This document shows positions 33,841 to 44,962 of a DNA stretch of 64,000 nucleotides, piece by piece. The notes under the pieces are model-generated. The model was given only the letters and a program-made list of their open reading frames with translations. It had not been told where the DNA came from and ran no database searches. This DNA comes from Shinisaurus crocodilurus (Eukaryota > Chordata > Lepidosauria > Squamata > Shinisauridae). Every line of letters begins with the position of its first letter. The stretch's first letter is position 1. Both the position numbers and the translations under genes were made by a program. The stretch spans positions 288,026,272 to 288,090,271 of the forward strand of contig CM037879.1 in assembly GCA_021292165.1 (NCBI GenBank), given 5' to 3'.

Positions 33841-33924
33841 CCTCTCTTCCAGTCGAGCCAGCTGCTCTTTGTAGTACGTATCATGCTTCTTCAGCTCTCT
33901 GTCTTTCTCTTCCAGCTGCTTGGC
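33841..33924 (-). CDS. CHCHD3: Internal coding exon of CHCHD3 (MIC19), 28 codons
   Basis: Read on the minus strand, an 84-bp block encodes 28 residues beginning AKQLEEKDRELKKHD and ending KEQLARLEER. It is preceded by TTTTTATAG (acceptor) and followed by GTGAGA (donor), so both ends are in phase 0. The peptide closely resembles the charged coiled-coil segment before the CHCH domain of vertebrate CHCHD3, with about 23 of 28 positions identical to human as I recall it. That protein is a MICOS subunit of the inner mitochondrial membrane that helps shape cristae junctions. The paralogue CHCHD6 has a similar region but fits less well. No other exon of the gene was seen, which agrees with very long introns. 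Skipping this exon would keep the frame. A (TG)12 tract lies 14 nt upstream of the acceptor in gene sense. Identity is inferred from family knowledge; the exon structure is seen directly. Confidence 0.85.
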
Positions 33925-33937
33925 CTATAAAAAGCAT

Positions 33938-33961
33938 CACACACACACACACACACACACA
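33938..33961 (-). repeat. (CA)12 / sense (TG)12 microsatellite at the CHCHD3 acceptor
   Basis: Twelve CA units on plus, read as (UG)12 in the CHCHD3 pre-mRNA. The tract ends 14 nt before the exon and is separated from the AG by a short T-rich run (ATGCTTTTTATAG). This layout, UG repeat then short U tract then exon, is known to modulate exon inclusion in other genes through UG-binding proteins. A role here is inference. Confidence 0.8.
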
Positions 33962-34624
33962 AAGAGAGAAAACTGGATCAAGAAAAAGCAAACTCTGGTA
34001 AAGCACAAGTCTGATATAAACTTATGCCCGTTAACTCTTACATGGAGATTGAAGGCTGCAGCCTGTATGGTTCTGCCAAGACATTATATTAATAAGATCA
34101 TGATTGGAGCATTGAGAAAGTTAACTGCTTGCCCATTGTATTTCCCTGCTTGCTCAACAGCTGTGCCACAGTTCATCCAAATGGATCTAGGAAGACTGGA
34201 CTTAAATCAATTTGGAAGTAGTTAACATTTATAGTATAAAAGACAGTGCCAAGCAAACAGCACTGAAATGAATTCCTTAATGAAGACAGGTACTACGGAT
34301 CCTAAAAGAAAATGACAGATTTTCAGACCAACAATGAGGTGGCAAGCACGCAATAATTCCTGGAACTAGCATTTAAAAACATATTCAGACAATTATGTAG
34401 TCAAATACACAACCCACACCAAATTTCTGAATTGTCAGTGTCCAATTAGATGCCTAAATCCAGCAACCACTCGAGTAAAATGCTTAACATCCACGACACA
34501 GGTTGCTTTTATACTATAAATGTATATAGTCGGCAACCCCCCACTTTTCCCTGGTAACCACAGTCTGAGAGAGGGCTGTTAGCCTGGAGGCAGGCAGCAG
34601 CCTCAGTGGGGACAGGCAGTAAAG

Positions 34625-35134
34625 CTGAATTCAAGGTGCTGGTTCTAACCTATAAAGCCCTACACGGCTTCGGACCACAATAACTGACGGAATGCCTCTC
34701 CCAACTGCAATCTACCCAGACGCTGCGCTTAACATCCGGGGCCCTCCTCCAACTGCCACCTCCAAGGGAGGCTCGGTTGGTGGCAACACGAAGGAGGGTC
34801 TTCTCAGTGGTGGCCCCCCCAATTCATAAGCTCCCCACTGAGGTCCGCCTGGCGCCAACCTAACTATCTTTTCGGCGCCAGGTTAAGACTTCCGTTTATG
34901 CCAAGGCATTTGATATTTAACTGTTCAAAATATCACATGGGGCGGGTGGGGGGTGATTGTCACCTGTAGGCTTAGTTTTATTAACTTTTAGTATTGTTAT
35001 CTTAAACTGCGTTTTAAAATTTGGTTTTAAACTTTTAAATTACATTGTTGTTTTTATTGTTGGTTTTTATGTCGATTTTATTGTATGAATTGTTGTGAGC
35101 TGCCCAGAGAGCTTTGGCTGTGGGGCGGTATAGA
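34625..35134 (+). mobile_element. L2 LINE 3' end
   Basis: GAATTCAAGGTGCTGGTTCT, CTAACCTATAAAGCCCTACA and GGAGGGTCTTCTCAGTGGTG encode the final L2 RT portion. GGCGCCAGGTTAAGACTTCC, an A/T-rich 3' region and CTGCCCAGAGAGCTTTGGCT complete the 3' end. It terminates in GTATAGA and a GAT microsatellite. Confidence 0.82.

Positions 35135-35190
<56 letters not shown>
35135..35190 (+). repeat. (GAT)n microsatellite at an L2 3' end
   Basis: About 18 GAT units following the L2 terminal box. The poly-Asp reading frame across it is an artefact of the repeat. Confidence 0.9.
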
Positions 35191-35192
<2 letters not shown>

Positions 35193-35301
35193 CCACACCT
35201 TGTCTGAACTGCAGCAACAAGTTTTTCAGATTGAGGGGAGCGGCAGCTTTATTGGCCCTAATGGCAAAGCAGGGGAACAGCTGCAGGACTAACCTCTGGC
35301 T

Positions 35302-35455
35302 ACCTACAGCAGCCTTTGCCAACCTGACGCCCTCCAGGTGTGCTGGACTGCAACTCCCAGCATTCTGAGCCAGTGTGGCCACGTGGCTGAGGATTGTGGG
35401 GACTGTAGTCCAACACATCGGGAAGGCACCAGGCTGGGGAAGGCGGAGCCTACAG
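35302..35455. mobile_element. hAT-type hairpin element (family B) with 8-bp duplication
   Basis: Element 35310-35447, CAGCCTTTGCCAACCTGACG to CAGGCTGGGGAAGGCGG. Flanks ACCTACAG and GCCTACAG match at 7 of 8. Confidence 0.82.
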
Positions 35456-36582
35456 TGTTGGTGCTGCTTTGCAGCGGAGATGAAGCCGGCAGTTCCCTCT
35501 GCTTAAAAGCTGCTGTGAGGGTGTAGGAGAAAGGCGACTGCACTCCACCAGACTTCCTCGCTTGAACACCCTTGGAGCACCTGACAAGGATGCTAAAAAA
35601 TTCCCACTCAGAAACCCCTATATTCCATGCAGAGCTACAATTACCGGTATTTGTCAGCAGTCATTAAGGCAAGAACAAGTTATGTTAGCCAAAACTGTTG
35701 TAGGATTGTACCATAGATATGCCTCCCGAAGAAAACAAGATTACTCAAATCCTTGAAAGTCTACAAAAGGCTTTGCGCTTACCTGGATCATTATCCTTTT
35801 AAACACAAAATAGCTCCAAGAAAACCACCGCTAGTTATCAAGTAATTTTGGGAAGCTTTAATGTTTGCAATGTAGGTGCGAGAGAGACAGATACATCCTC
35901 GCACATTTTAAACTAAAGCATTAGTCTTTCATCTTTGAATAACATTTTTGCTTGCAAAGGGTTTCCCTCACTACTGATCAAAGAGGTAATTTTAGTCCTT
36001 ACCCGCTCCCTCCCAGAATAGGCTACATAGAAGAAATGAGGCTTACAAAGCACAGTCCTTGAGAGTATAATGGTTATCAAGGGATCAGTAAGAGGACATG
36101 GGACATTTCACCTCTAGGATACCAGTGTGTGTGTTTTTTTGTACTATTTTTTAAAAATCTAGGTTTCTCCCAAAAAACAATTTGGATAATATTAAATAAT
36201 TTGAGTTAACCCTACAGTTAAATCTAAAAACCAAAACAATGCCTTATGCTAGATTCACTGAGTTAAAGGAGGATTTTCTATGTAAACAAAGAGCCAATCT
36301 GATCATTTTTCAAATATAAATATGAACATTCTACCTAATACCTGATGAAAATAGTGTAAACTGCTATCAGATCTTGCTTTGATGTATCAGCCCTAGGCAA
36401 TTTGTTTGGGGTGGGGGTTGCTACTTTGTTTTTGTGAGGGTAAAGCTGAACCAAGGCACAGAGAAGCGGAAAAGCGCAAAACTAGAAAGAGGAACAGAAG
36501 ACAAAGTTGTCCAGTGTGCAAGCTCCTATTTTCTCACATGTGGCCTCACAAGCGGTTATGGCTACTAGTCATAAGAAAGACC
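35456..36582. other. No feature recognised
   Basis: AT-rich intronic sequence 5' of the CHCHD3 exon in gene sense. Confidence 0.4.
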
Positions 36583-36734
36583 CTATATGGCAGCCTTCCC
36601 CAACCTGATGTCTCCAGATGCTTTGAACTACAACTCTCATCATCCTGGCCATTAGCCATGCTGGCTGGGGCTGATGAGAGGAGAGAAGTCCAAAACATCT
36701 GCAGGGAACCAGCTTGGGCAAGGCTGCTACATGG
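36583..36734. mobile_element. hAT-type hairpin element (family B) with 8-bp duplication
   Basis: Element 36591-36726, CAGCCTTCCCCAACCTGATG to GCTTGGGCAAGGCTG. Flanks CTATATGG and CTACATGG match at 7 of 8. Confidence 0.83.
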
Positions 36735-36919
36735 AAATATGTTGAAGAGGTTCCCTCTAGAGATAAAAAGGAAAGCTTGTAAAACACACATAGTGCAACA
36801 AACAGATGCAAGGCTGGGTTGTATGAATTCAACAACAATGTAATTAATACTCTATTTAGCTGTAAATTAACATGTTCAGTAAATCTGATCTGCATCATTG
36901 TTTAGGAAATATATAAGGA

Positions 36920-37095
36920 AATATCAGTGAGAAACTTGATTTAAATCAATGATCTAAATTGGAGATTTTTCTTGCTGATTTAAGTTATGATTTAAATCAT
37001 TGATTGATTGATTTGAACTATTTTATGCCACTACTCAGCCAAAAAGGCTCCCATTTAAATTAGCTTGATTTAAATCAATCTACCACATCCGAAAT
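36920..37095. mobile_element. Fragment related to the 1-kb hAT-type element
   Basis: Contains repeated TGATTTAAATCA-type motifs: CTTGATTTAAATCAATGATC, TTATGATTTAAATCATTGAT and GATTTAAATCAATCTACCAC. These match the subterminal regions of the element at 22260-23260, without its interior. Confidence 0.65.
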
Positions 37096-37125
37096 GGAAA
37101 ATAACCAAAGTGTCATCATCTAAAT

Positions 37126-37261
37126 CAGGCTTCCCGAAAATGGTGCCCTCCAGATGTTTTGGAGGACAGCCCCCCTCATCTTTGACCATTGGTCATACTG
37201 GCTGGTGCTGATTGGAGTTCCTAGTCCAAAATATCTGGAAGACACCAGGTTGGGGAAGGCT
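37126..37261. mobile_element. hAT-type hairpin element (family B), abuts a 5S-SINE
   Basis: CAGGCTTCCCGAAAATGGTG to CCAGGTTGGGGAAGGCT. Arms GTTTTGGAGGACAGCCCCCC and GAGTTCCTAGTCCAAAATAT are decayed. Its right edge is directly followed by the truncated head of the 5S-headed SINE. Confidence 0.7.
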
Positions 37262-37412
37262 TATGCTGGCTCAGCTTGTCTGAGTGTGGAAAGCTAAGCG
37301 GGGTCAAGCCTGGTTATTACTTGGATGGGAGACCCCTCCTCTAGCTTCCTGCATTGAGCAAGGGGTTGGACTCGATCGCCTTGTAGTCTCCTTCCAACTC
37401 TATGAAATCTTT
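37262..37412 (+). mobile_element. 5S rRNA-headed, CR1-tailed SINE, head slightly truncated
   Basis: Same family as 27185-27355: 5S-like GGAAAGCTAAGCGGGGTCAA and TTGGATGGGAGACC, then the CR1 tail. The first ten head bases are missing because a hAT-type hairpin element ends directly at its left edge. Confidence 0.82.
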
Positions 37413-37824
37413 GGTGACTTCCACAGCAGATTTCTGATGGTCACTATGCCCACTTCAGCCAGACAGCTCTCACGACAAAATTCACCACTGGTACATTTGT
37501 TCTTGCAAAATCATACAGGAAGCTGAAGGAAATTAAGCCGTACTCATCAACTAATACTTCACACTGCCACCAGAGACAGGGCAAAGAACAGACCAGAAAC
37601 CTAATGGTATATCTGATCTGCGCATGCAGCACACTGAGTATCTCGCTTAGATGCAGAGTATATCCAGCGTTCTCAAAGTATGGGAGAGCCCTCTTTAGGG
37701 AACTTCAAGATGTTGCTAGGGTAAGTCATAATCTCCCCACTACAACCTGCACTATTTGGGTCTTTCCTGCTTTTTACTACAAAAATACCTCTGTTGCATC
37801 TTCTAATAAACAGCTGCCGCGTTT

Positions 37825-37985
37825 GGAGTAACATCACTGGTCTGTCTAGCCCTGTGATGACTATTCTGACCGGCAACGGCTCTCCGAGGTCTCAGGTGTG
37901 TTACCTGAGATCTTCTAACTGGAGATGTCGGGGGCTTGCTGCATGAAAAGCATATTCTCTACCACTGAACTTTGGGCCCTCTCAT
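37825..37985 (-). mobile_element. Second tRNA-derived SINE family, minus, decayed
   Basis: Antisense landmarks: AACATCACTGGTCTGTCTAG, CAACGGCTCTCCGAGGTCTC and GCATGAAAAGCATATTCTCT followed by ACCACTGAAC. Confidence 0.65.
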
Positions 37986-38078
37986 AAAATATGAAGCTAC
38001 CTTACACAAAGTCACGCTATTGCCATCTCTAGTCCAGTACAGTCTATTCTGTCTCCCTCTTGTTTGGAGAGACTGACA
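37986..38078 (-). mobile_element. SINE tail fragment, minus
   Basis: AATATGAAGCTACCTTACAC and CATCTCTAGTCCAGTAC match the 3' part of the second tRNA-SINE family. It is a separate piece from the copy to its left. Confidence 0.5.
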
Positions 38079-38849
38079 GGTACTATGATTCTGGTATTTT
38101 GGCTTTATCACACCTAAGGAGGCTAAAAGCTGCCTTGGTTTCTTGAGGCTCAGCTCTGATGTTTAAGAATTCCTGTATGAAGGGGAGCACATCAACAAAA
38201 TAATTTATTTGCTTAGAACCCATCCCCTTAATGATTTGTGGCTTTGATCCTACCCTACGCACCAACTGGACAGGCCGTCTGCTCCTTGGGAATCACTGTT
38301 ACTGCACATAGCTTTTGTTGTCTATGATGTATATTCTACTTTGCCTATTGGAACTCTTAACTGTACTGCTTACCTTAATTTCCATCTCCTGGAAGCATGT
38401 AAATCCAGAAAACAACACCATGAATTTATGAAAAGGGTAACAGGATATAAATAGAACCATAAAATGTGCAAGACACATGCTAACTCTCACAGTTGTGGCC
38501 ACCTAGATAACTTTTCCAGCAAGGTTGGGAACAAAACAAAAATTGTGGCTTTGATACAAAAATTAATGGGCAACATTCTGAAATGTTTTAACATACGAAA
38601 GATCAGACTAGATAATCCCAGTATTGGGGGCTTATTGTACAATAGGTAAATCACCAGAGGTATGTCAAAATGAAAATTGGATCATAGGATGGTATTTTGA
38701 ATTTGGTCCCAACTTAGGGCAAGTTTTGCCATTAATTCTCTCCATTTGTGTCTGCCCACAATTACTTTTTAAAAGATTTCCAGACCCTCCATAATTTCAC
38801 AGATGAAAATAGGGACACACTTGTGGATTGGCCTACCCAAAATTGTTAT

Positions 38850-39245
38850 TTATTTTTATTTATAATTAAATTTCTTAAATTTCTATTTATAATTCTAAAT
38901 TCCCTCTCCAAGTGAGGCTCTCAAGGTGGTCAAAATATCACAGTCAATTAAAATACAATAATACAGCAAAATAAAACTCAATGTTAAGACAGCATAAAAA
39001 TAAAACTGAGAGGAGCAAGAATTAAAGGACACCATGCATCACAATATAGCCAGCAGTAGATTCAAAAGTCTGTCGAAAAAGAGGTATGTCTTCAGATGGA
39101 CAAGGAGGTAAGAAAGTCTAACCTCTCAGGGCAGGGAGTTCCAGATACATGGTGCTGCCACTGAAAAAGCTCAGTTGTACATTGTCAGCAACTATGCCTC
39201 CGAAGGCGGTGGAAGAGACAATGATAGCTTAATGGAGCCTCCATG
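38850..39245 (-). mobile_element. LINE-derived 3' region, minus
   Basis: Begins with an AT-rich tail and GAGGCTCTCAAGGTGGTC, then AATTAAAATACAATAATACA, GAGGTATGTCTTCAGATGGA and GGGCAGGGAGTTCCAGATAC. This is the antisense of a LINE 3' coding/untranslated region, similar to 52510-52960. Confidence 0.5.
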
Positions 39246-39289
39246 TTTAGAGGCACTATACATACCTTTAAATATCAGACTTTCAGAAC

Positions 39290-39412
39290 AAATATAGAAG
39301 GGGTACCTGTGGGCTCCCAGGATGCACACTGGCTGGCCACAGTGAGAAACAGGACATTGGACTAGGTGGACCTTTCAGTTGAGCCAGCAGCGTTCTTATG
39401 GTCTTACTTATT
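39290..39412 (+). mobile_element. CR1 3' end remnant
   Basis: Degraded CR1 tail: GGGCTCCCAGGATGCACACTGGC, ACATTGGACTAGGTGGACC and CAGCGTTCTTATGGTCTTA. Confidence 0.55.
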
Positions 39413-39564
39413 TTTCACATCCCTATTCTCAGCAAGGATCACAGCGTGCTTCTCTTATACATTGCTGAACACTCTTCTTCACATGCTATATACGCTATAT
39501 CCATGACCCACACTGATTACAAACCAAGATGGCGGTTGTTCTTTCGTTCAAAACATACTCGGCA

Positions 39565-39690
39565 AACTGGTGCCCTCAAGATGTTTTGGACTACAAGTTC
39601 CATCAGGCCCAGCCAGCATGACCAATGGTCAGGGATTATGGGAGCTGTAGTCCAATACATGTGGAGGGCACCGGGTTGCCTAGCCCTGTG
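39565..39690. mobile_element. hAT-type hairpin element (family B variant), ends decayed
   Basis: AAACTGGTGCCCTCAAGATG, arm TTTGGACTACAAGTTCCATC against GGGAGCTGTAGTCCAATACA, ending GGCACCGGGTTGCCTAGCC. Confidence 0.65.
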
Positions 39691-40885
39691 TAGACAAATG
39701 TAATAATCCTATAATAAGTTATCAACATTTAAGCAATGAACCTTACCAGCTGCAGTATGTGAAAAGGCAGCTAAGATGCCTTAGAGTTCATGTGCATATT
39801 TGTGCACTAGACCCAAGATGCATCTATTACCCTATGCAGAGTCAATCCTAGAGATCTGGAAGAGGCAGCTGAAACTTGAAGAACAGCAACTTTAATAACT
39901 CACACTAACAAACGCTTTAAAAAGCATCTCCAAAATCTCCGGCTTAGGCCCAACAGGAGTAGTGTTTACCAAGGAAGATGATTAGGACCATCCCTAATTT
40001 GCATGGGGATCCTTGGGGATTATTGGTTTCAGAAGCCTGGGTGGCTCCCCATTCCTGTGCCAGGAGAGAGCTGAAGAACATGAAGTCAATAGAGTGGAAA
40101 CTGGCAGGAAGAAGTCACAAAGCAATTTGAATTCCCAACATTCACCACTCTAGGAAATTTAAGAGTATAACAAAACAAAGGAAAAGGTCAGGTATGCATA
40201 GTAAGTGACTAGGGGAGGCTGCAAGGTACCTAATCACAAACAAATTCTCCTCACAGACTTCAACAGATCAATTAAAAGCAATTGCCTGGACCTCTCGGAA
40301 GGAAAACAAAAGCAGCAAATTAACAGACTCGCTGCTGTGGAACGAGAAGAGCGCATAAGAGAAAATTAAAGGATTTCTAAACTTTAGGAAGTAGAACACA
40401 CAAACACCCCCACCTCCCACCTTGCAAGAGATCATCCTGGTCCATCCACACATTTTCATCACTGAATCTCTCTTCACTTGATTATTCAAAACTTAATGAA
40501 ATGTGTGAACTGGTTCCATTGAAAAGCATTAGGCGACATGAAAGTTCTCTCACTGGTGTTTGATCTGGGATGGTCCATTCACACATGCAAGTCAACCCGC
40601 AATGCTGCAGTGAGCAAGTGATGAACATGCATATGTGAAACAGCCCATACATGAAGCCCTCTCTTTCCCCATTCCATCCACAGTTTGCTTCAAATGAGGA
40701 TACTATACCACTGCATATTAAGAAGCAACATGGAATATCAAGGTGCTGACATGAACATTAAAAGACAGACGCTGGATCTCAGTGAGCACTGGACTTCAGG
40801 TATTTGGGAAAACGTAGCCCAAATATATCACAACACAGATCCACTACAGTTTGGATGATGGAGTGATGCTTTAGTGGGTTAGTAA
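39691..40885. other. No feature recognised
   Basis: Unique-looking intronic sequence without element termini. Confidence 0.4.
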
Positions 40886-41400
40886 GAACATAAGAACGCA
40901 AGAAGAGCAATGCTGTATCAGACCAAGGGTCCATCTAGTCCAGCATTCTGTTCACACAGTAGCCAACCAGATGCCCACGGGATCCCACAAGCAGGACATG
41001 AGTGCAACAGCACCCTCCTGCCCATGTTCCCCAGCAACTGGAGTACTTAGGCATACTGCCTCTGATACTGGAGGAAGCACATAGCCAATCAGGACTAGTA
41101 GCCACCGGTGGCCTTCTCCTCCATGAATTTGTTCAATCCCCTTTTAAAGCCATCCAAATTGGTGACCATCACTACACCTTGTGGAAGTGAATTCCATAGC
41201 TTAACTATGCGCTGTGTGAAAAGGAAGTACTTCCTTTTATCTGCCCTGAATCTCCCACCAGTCAGCTTCATGGGGTGACCCCACTGGGTTCCAGTATTAT
41301 GACAGACGGAGAAAAATGTCTCCCTGTCCACTTTCTCCACACCCTGCATAATTTTATACACCTCTATGTTTCCTCTTACTTGCCATGGAATCCTGCGCAT
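40886..41400 (-). mobile_element. CR1 LINE fragment, minus strand
   Basis: On minus it encodes the CR1 C-terminus (YKIMQGVEKVDRETFFSVCH ... LWNSLPQGVVMVTNLDGFKR) and then the 3' untranslated region ending near CTGATACAGCATTGCTC at 40905. A short direct repeat of GGAATCCTGC marks the upstream break at 41388-41412. Confidence 0.85.
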
Positions 41401-41654
41401 GGAATCCTGCCTTAAAATAGGCAAGTTGGACTAGGTTAACTCTGGCTCTTGCAACCTTATTAGCTTGTTAGCATTTCTTAATTCCCAAAACTATATAGAC
41501 CGATGGGAGCCAGGAGATGCTCCTTTGTGGGAAGAAATGGGTGAGTTGGCAAAGCAAAATGAAAAGAAGGTCCTTTGCAGTACAGCAAGACTTCAATCAC
41601 GAAGGGGAGATAAAGAGGTGTTGTGGGACAGATGCTCTATGAAAGGTTTTTTGC

Positions 41655-42420
41655 TTAGTAACTAGAGCTTACCTCATTGGGAAACCAAATGCAGAGTTAC
41701 AGAATGGGGGACACTTGGCTCAACAATACTACAAGTGAGAAGGATCTTGGAATTGTGGTAGATCACAAACTGAATATGAGCCAGCAATGCGATATGGCTG
41801 CAAAGAAGGCAAATGCTATTTTGGGCTGCATTAATAGAAGTATAGCTTCCAAATCGCGGGAAGTGATAATTCCCCTTTACTCGGCACTGGTTAGGCCTCA
41901 TCTTGAGTACTGCGTCCAGTTCTGGGCACCACACTTTAAGAAGGACGTAGACAAACTGGAGAGGGTTCAGAGGAGGGCGACAAGGATGATAAAGGGACTG
42001 GAAACAAGGCCCTATGAGGAGAGACTGAAAGAACTGGGCATGTTTAGCCTTCAGAAGGGGAGACTGAGGGGAGATATGATCGCACTCTTCCAGTACTTGA
42101 AGGGATGTCACACAGAGGAAGGCCAGGATCTCTTCTCGATCATCCCAGTTTGCAGGGCACGGAATAATGGGCTCAAATTACAGGAACCTAGATTCCACCT
42201 AAACATCAGGAAAAATTTCCTGACTGTCAGAGCAATAAGACAATGGAATCAACTACCTAACGAGGTGGTGGGCTCTCCCACTCTGGAGGCATTCAAGGTG
42301 CAGCTGGACAATCATCTATCAGGGATGCTTTGACCTGGATGACTGCATTGAGCAGGGGGTTGGACTCGATGGCCTTGTGGGCCCCTTCCAACTCTACTTT
42401 TCTATGATTCTATGATTCTA
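41655..42420 (+). mobile_element. CR1 LINE 3' end, open 218-codon RT C-terminus
   Basis: Open frame 41677-42333 encodes the CR1 RT C-terminal region: TTSEKDLGIVVDHKLNMSQQ, then [17 protein letters not shown] and the [13 protein letters not shown] motif, ending at TGA. The 3' untranslated end carries GGGGGTTGGACTCGATGGCC and TTCTATGATTCTATGATTCT. It is 5'-truncated. The same 3' end forms the tail of the 5S-headed SINEs. Confidence 0.88.
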
Positions 42421-42704
42421 ATACTTCAAGCTGGAGGAATGAAAGGAGTATCTGTGGATATGGAGGTTTACATGCACCTTGGATGCAAGGCATGTTATCT
42501 GAGAGTTTTCCATGGATGCCATTTACAGTATTTTTCATACATATATGGTTAGTATTTACAGGAAAGGAATGAGAACAGGCATCAATCCTTAGCCTGTACT
42601 TGTAAATCACTTGAGCATAAGGGCAAGCCTGAAACTGGAGCCTAGTCAACTCGTGACATGGCCAAGAAGCATCAGGTAGGTTGAGGTAACCAAGAAATCT
42701 TGAA

Positions 42705-42782
42705 CTGACAAGAAGAAACAGGGTGTTGGACAAGATGGGCCTTTGGTGTGATCCAGAAGGGATCTTTTTATGTTCTTAGGGC
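42705..42782 (+). mobile_element. CR1 3' tail remnant
   Basis: GGTGTTGGACAAGATGGGCC, GTGTGATCCAGAAGGGATC and TTTTTATGTTCTTAG match the second CR1 tail type. Only the terminal ~75 bp remains. Confidence 0.6.
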
Positions 42783-43386
42783 TTAAGGTGCTGGGGCATG
42801 CCAAAGCAGAGCACCTGACATTCTTACTGGGATGTGGCCACTGACATTGCAGTTTCCTATGACCTTTACCAAGGAGACCATTGGTCTTTCTAACTCAACA
42901 CTGTCTGCCCAACTGGGAATAACTCTCCAAGTTCTTTCCCAGCACTTCTCCCCGAGATCCTTTTAACAAGAGCTGCAAATGATTGAACCCCAAACCACAT
43001 AAATGTAAATTATGTGCTCGACTATTGAACTAACTGGATGGTCTCATAAGCCTTTAACTAGGGGCTTTCTAGTTCATAGCACAGTCTCTTAGCCACTATG
43101 CTACACTAGGTCAGCTTCAGTGTCAGTGGCAGTAAAGTACGGTAATCTCTACCGCAACCAAACTGGTTCAGTGACAACCAAAAAGTATGCTTTTCTGTTC
43201 TGTGAGAGGAATTGCAAGAATTGCCAAGTACATAAATAATTCACAGGAGCAGTATCCACCAAGTGGCCAATGACATTTGTATTTTCCAAATAATGCAAAG
43301 CAAGCAAAAAAAAAAAAAAAATCCAAATAAAAAAATGGAAGCCACAGCAACATTTATACACGAGACAGCATAAACATGCCACAGGC

Positions 43387-43929
43387 AGAGAATTCACTGC
43401 TGCAGAAATATCAGAAATAATTGGAATGGAATTAGAAGTCTGCCCAAAATTAGCATTGTTAACAATTACAGAAAAGTTAGTTTGTTTAAAAGATACAAAA
43501 GAATTGATTGTGAATTTGCTAACAGCAGCAAAATTAATGATAGCTAGGAATTGGAAGGTTCAACATGTGTTTTCAATTAATGAATGGGATATCGCGTTAA
43601 ATGATAAATTAACTTGTAATATTAAGTGTCAAAAAGGACAATTGGAGAAAGACACCTTTGTGAACATTTGGGGCAAATTTTTGGATTACGTGTTGGTAAA
43701 GGGGAGGGGGAACAAACCTTGTCAAGATTTGTTATATTTTTGGAATATAGAATAATAGTCTGTATATATACACATATTAAAAAAAAAAAAAATTGGGGTG
43801 AGAAATATAACTTGGTCCCAAGAGGTGGGGGGGTGCACAATGTTTATGTTGTATTTTTTTGTTGTTGTATTCATTATTTTAAATAAATAAATAAATAAAT
43901 AAATAAAAAAGAGAGAGAATTCACTGCTG
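43387..43929 (+). mobile_element. 5'-truncated L1 LINE with perfect 16-bp target duplication
   Basis: AGAGAATTCACTGCTG occurs at 43387-43402 and again at 43914-43929. Between them lies the last ~110 codons of an L1 ORF2 (KLMIARNWKVQHVFSINEWD ... EKDTFVNIWGKFLDYVLV) at 43426-43755. A short 3' untranslated region and an (AAAT)n/A-rich tail (43880-43910) follow. The intact duplication and open frame indicate a relatively recent insertion. Confidence 0.9.
43426..43755 (+). pseudogene. L1 ORF2 C-terminal fragment
   Basis: A 109-codon open frame encodes the extreme C-terminus of L1 ORF2, downstream of the RT domain. WKVQHVFSINEWD and FVNIWGKFLDYV are the recognisable blocks. It lacks endonuclease and RT and is therefore inactive. 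The upstream limit is set by 5' truncation during insertion. Confidence 0.8.
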
Positions 43930-44892
43930 ATATACGTATACACTGGCAAGGTAATATCATATTTATGGGGCTGCAGAACATGATCTCAGTGAATATCAAT
44001 TAGCCGTAACAAAATAATTAACAGTGGCCATGTATTCAATTAGCTGAATGTTGCACTTTAGTTGTAAATGAGAGATCGAACAAGGTTCAATGCTTCTTTT
44101 TCAGAGTATTTCTAATAAACACAGTGAACTTAGGAACACCTTGAAGGGGGAGGTCATCTCTGAAAGTTTAGTCTTAAATTCTGAGATACCCCAGATCAAA
44201 CCAATGCCGTATCAGGTGTGGCAATAAGAACTCTGAAGGTCAATGTTGGGACTGATTCTAGTTTAACTTTGGCTTGACAAGGAAATATGGATAGATAAAT
44301 GTGTAGGCGCACTTAGAACTCTACTGATATTTTTTTTCCAGAAGCAGCAAATTTACAGTCTAGTTCTGAATGACAACCATCAAGCTGCGGAGAAGAGCTT
44401 TGTCCTTTATTCCCTCTGTGCAATAATAGGCATAGGGCAATCGATGGCTTCATCTCAAAGGAGGAATAAAAGAGAGCAAGGTGTTAGCAAGTAGAAACCT
44501 TAGCACATAATGACAAAAATCTTTTTTTTCTTTTCATTTTTTTAAAGCAGCCGGATCTGGGAAAGATGATAAAAAGCCTAGCACCAAAAAAGAAGCGTAT
44601 TGAGTGCCAACTTCCTGCCTGAATACATCTGAGCAACTACTTTTGAAGGGTTCAACATCATTATTCTCCAGAACTACACTTGCAGTCAAAAATGTACGCT
44701 GCACAGCATCCTGATCCCAGTTTCAGTATTGTACACTAAAAAGAAGAGAATGAAAGTGTTCTGTAGGACAGAAAATGTTGACTCTTACCTGAGAGATTTG
44801 GGTTCAGATTCAACTCTGACAGCTTCTCCAAGTCATTTTCTAGGGGAAGAAGCTTTGACTTGTCTACATAATATGAACTTGTTTCTTCATTA
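43930..44892. other. No feature recognised
   Basis: AT-rich intronic sequence. Confidence 0.4.
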
Positions 44893-44962
44893 TTTTTTTT
44901 ATTTATTACATTTCTATACCGCCCTTTCGCCAAAGCTCTCTGGGCGATTCACAAAGTAAAAC
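44893..44962 (-). mobile_element. L2 3' terminal fragment, minus
   Basis: TTTATTTATTACATTTCTAT followed by ACCGCCCTTTCGCCAAAGCT is the reverse complement of the L2 3' terminus. Confidence 0.7.

Noticed and set aside
35114..35368. Open frame with a long poly-Asp stretch
   Set aside because: Translation of a (GAT)n microsatellite at an L2 end, not a protein gene.
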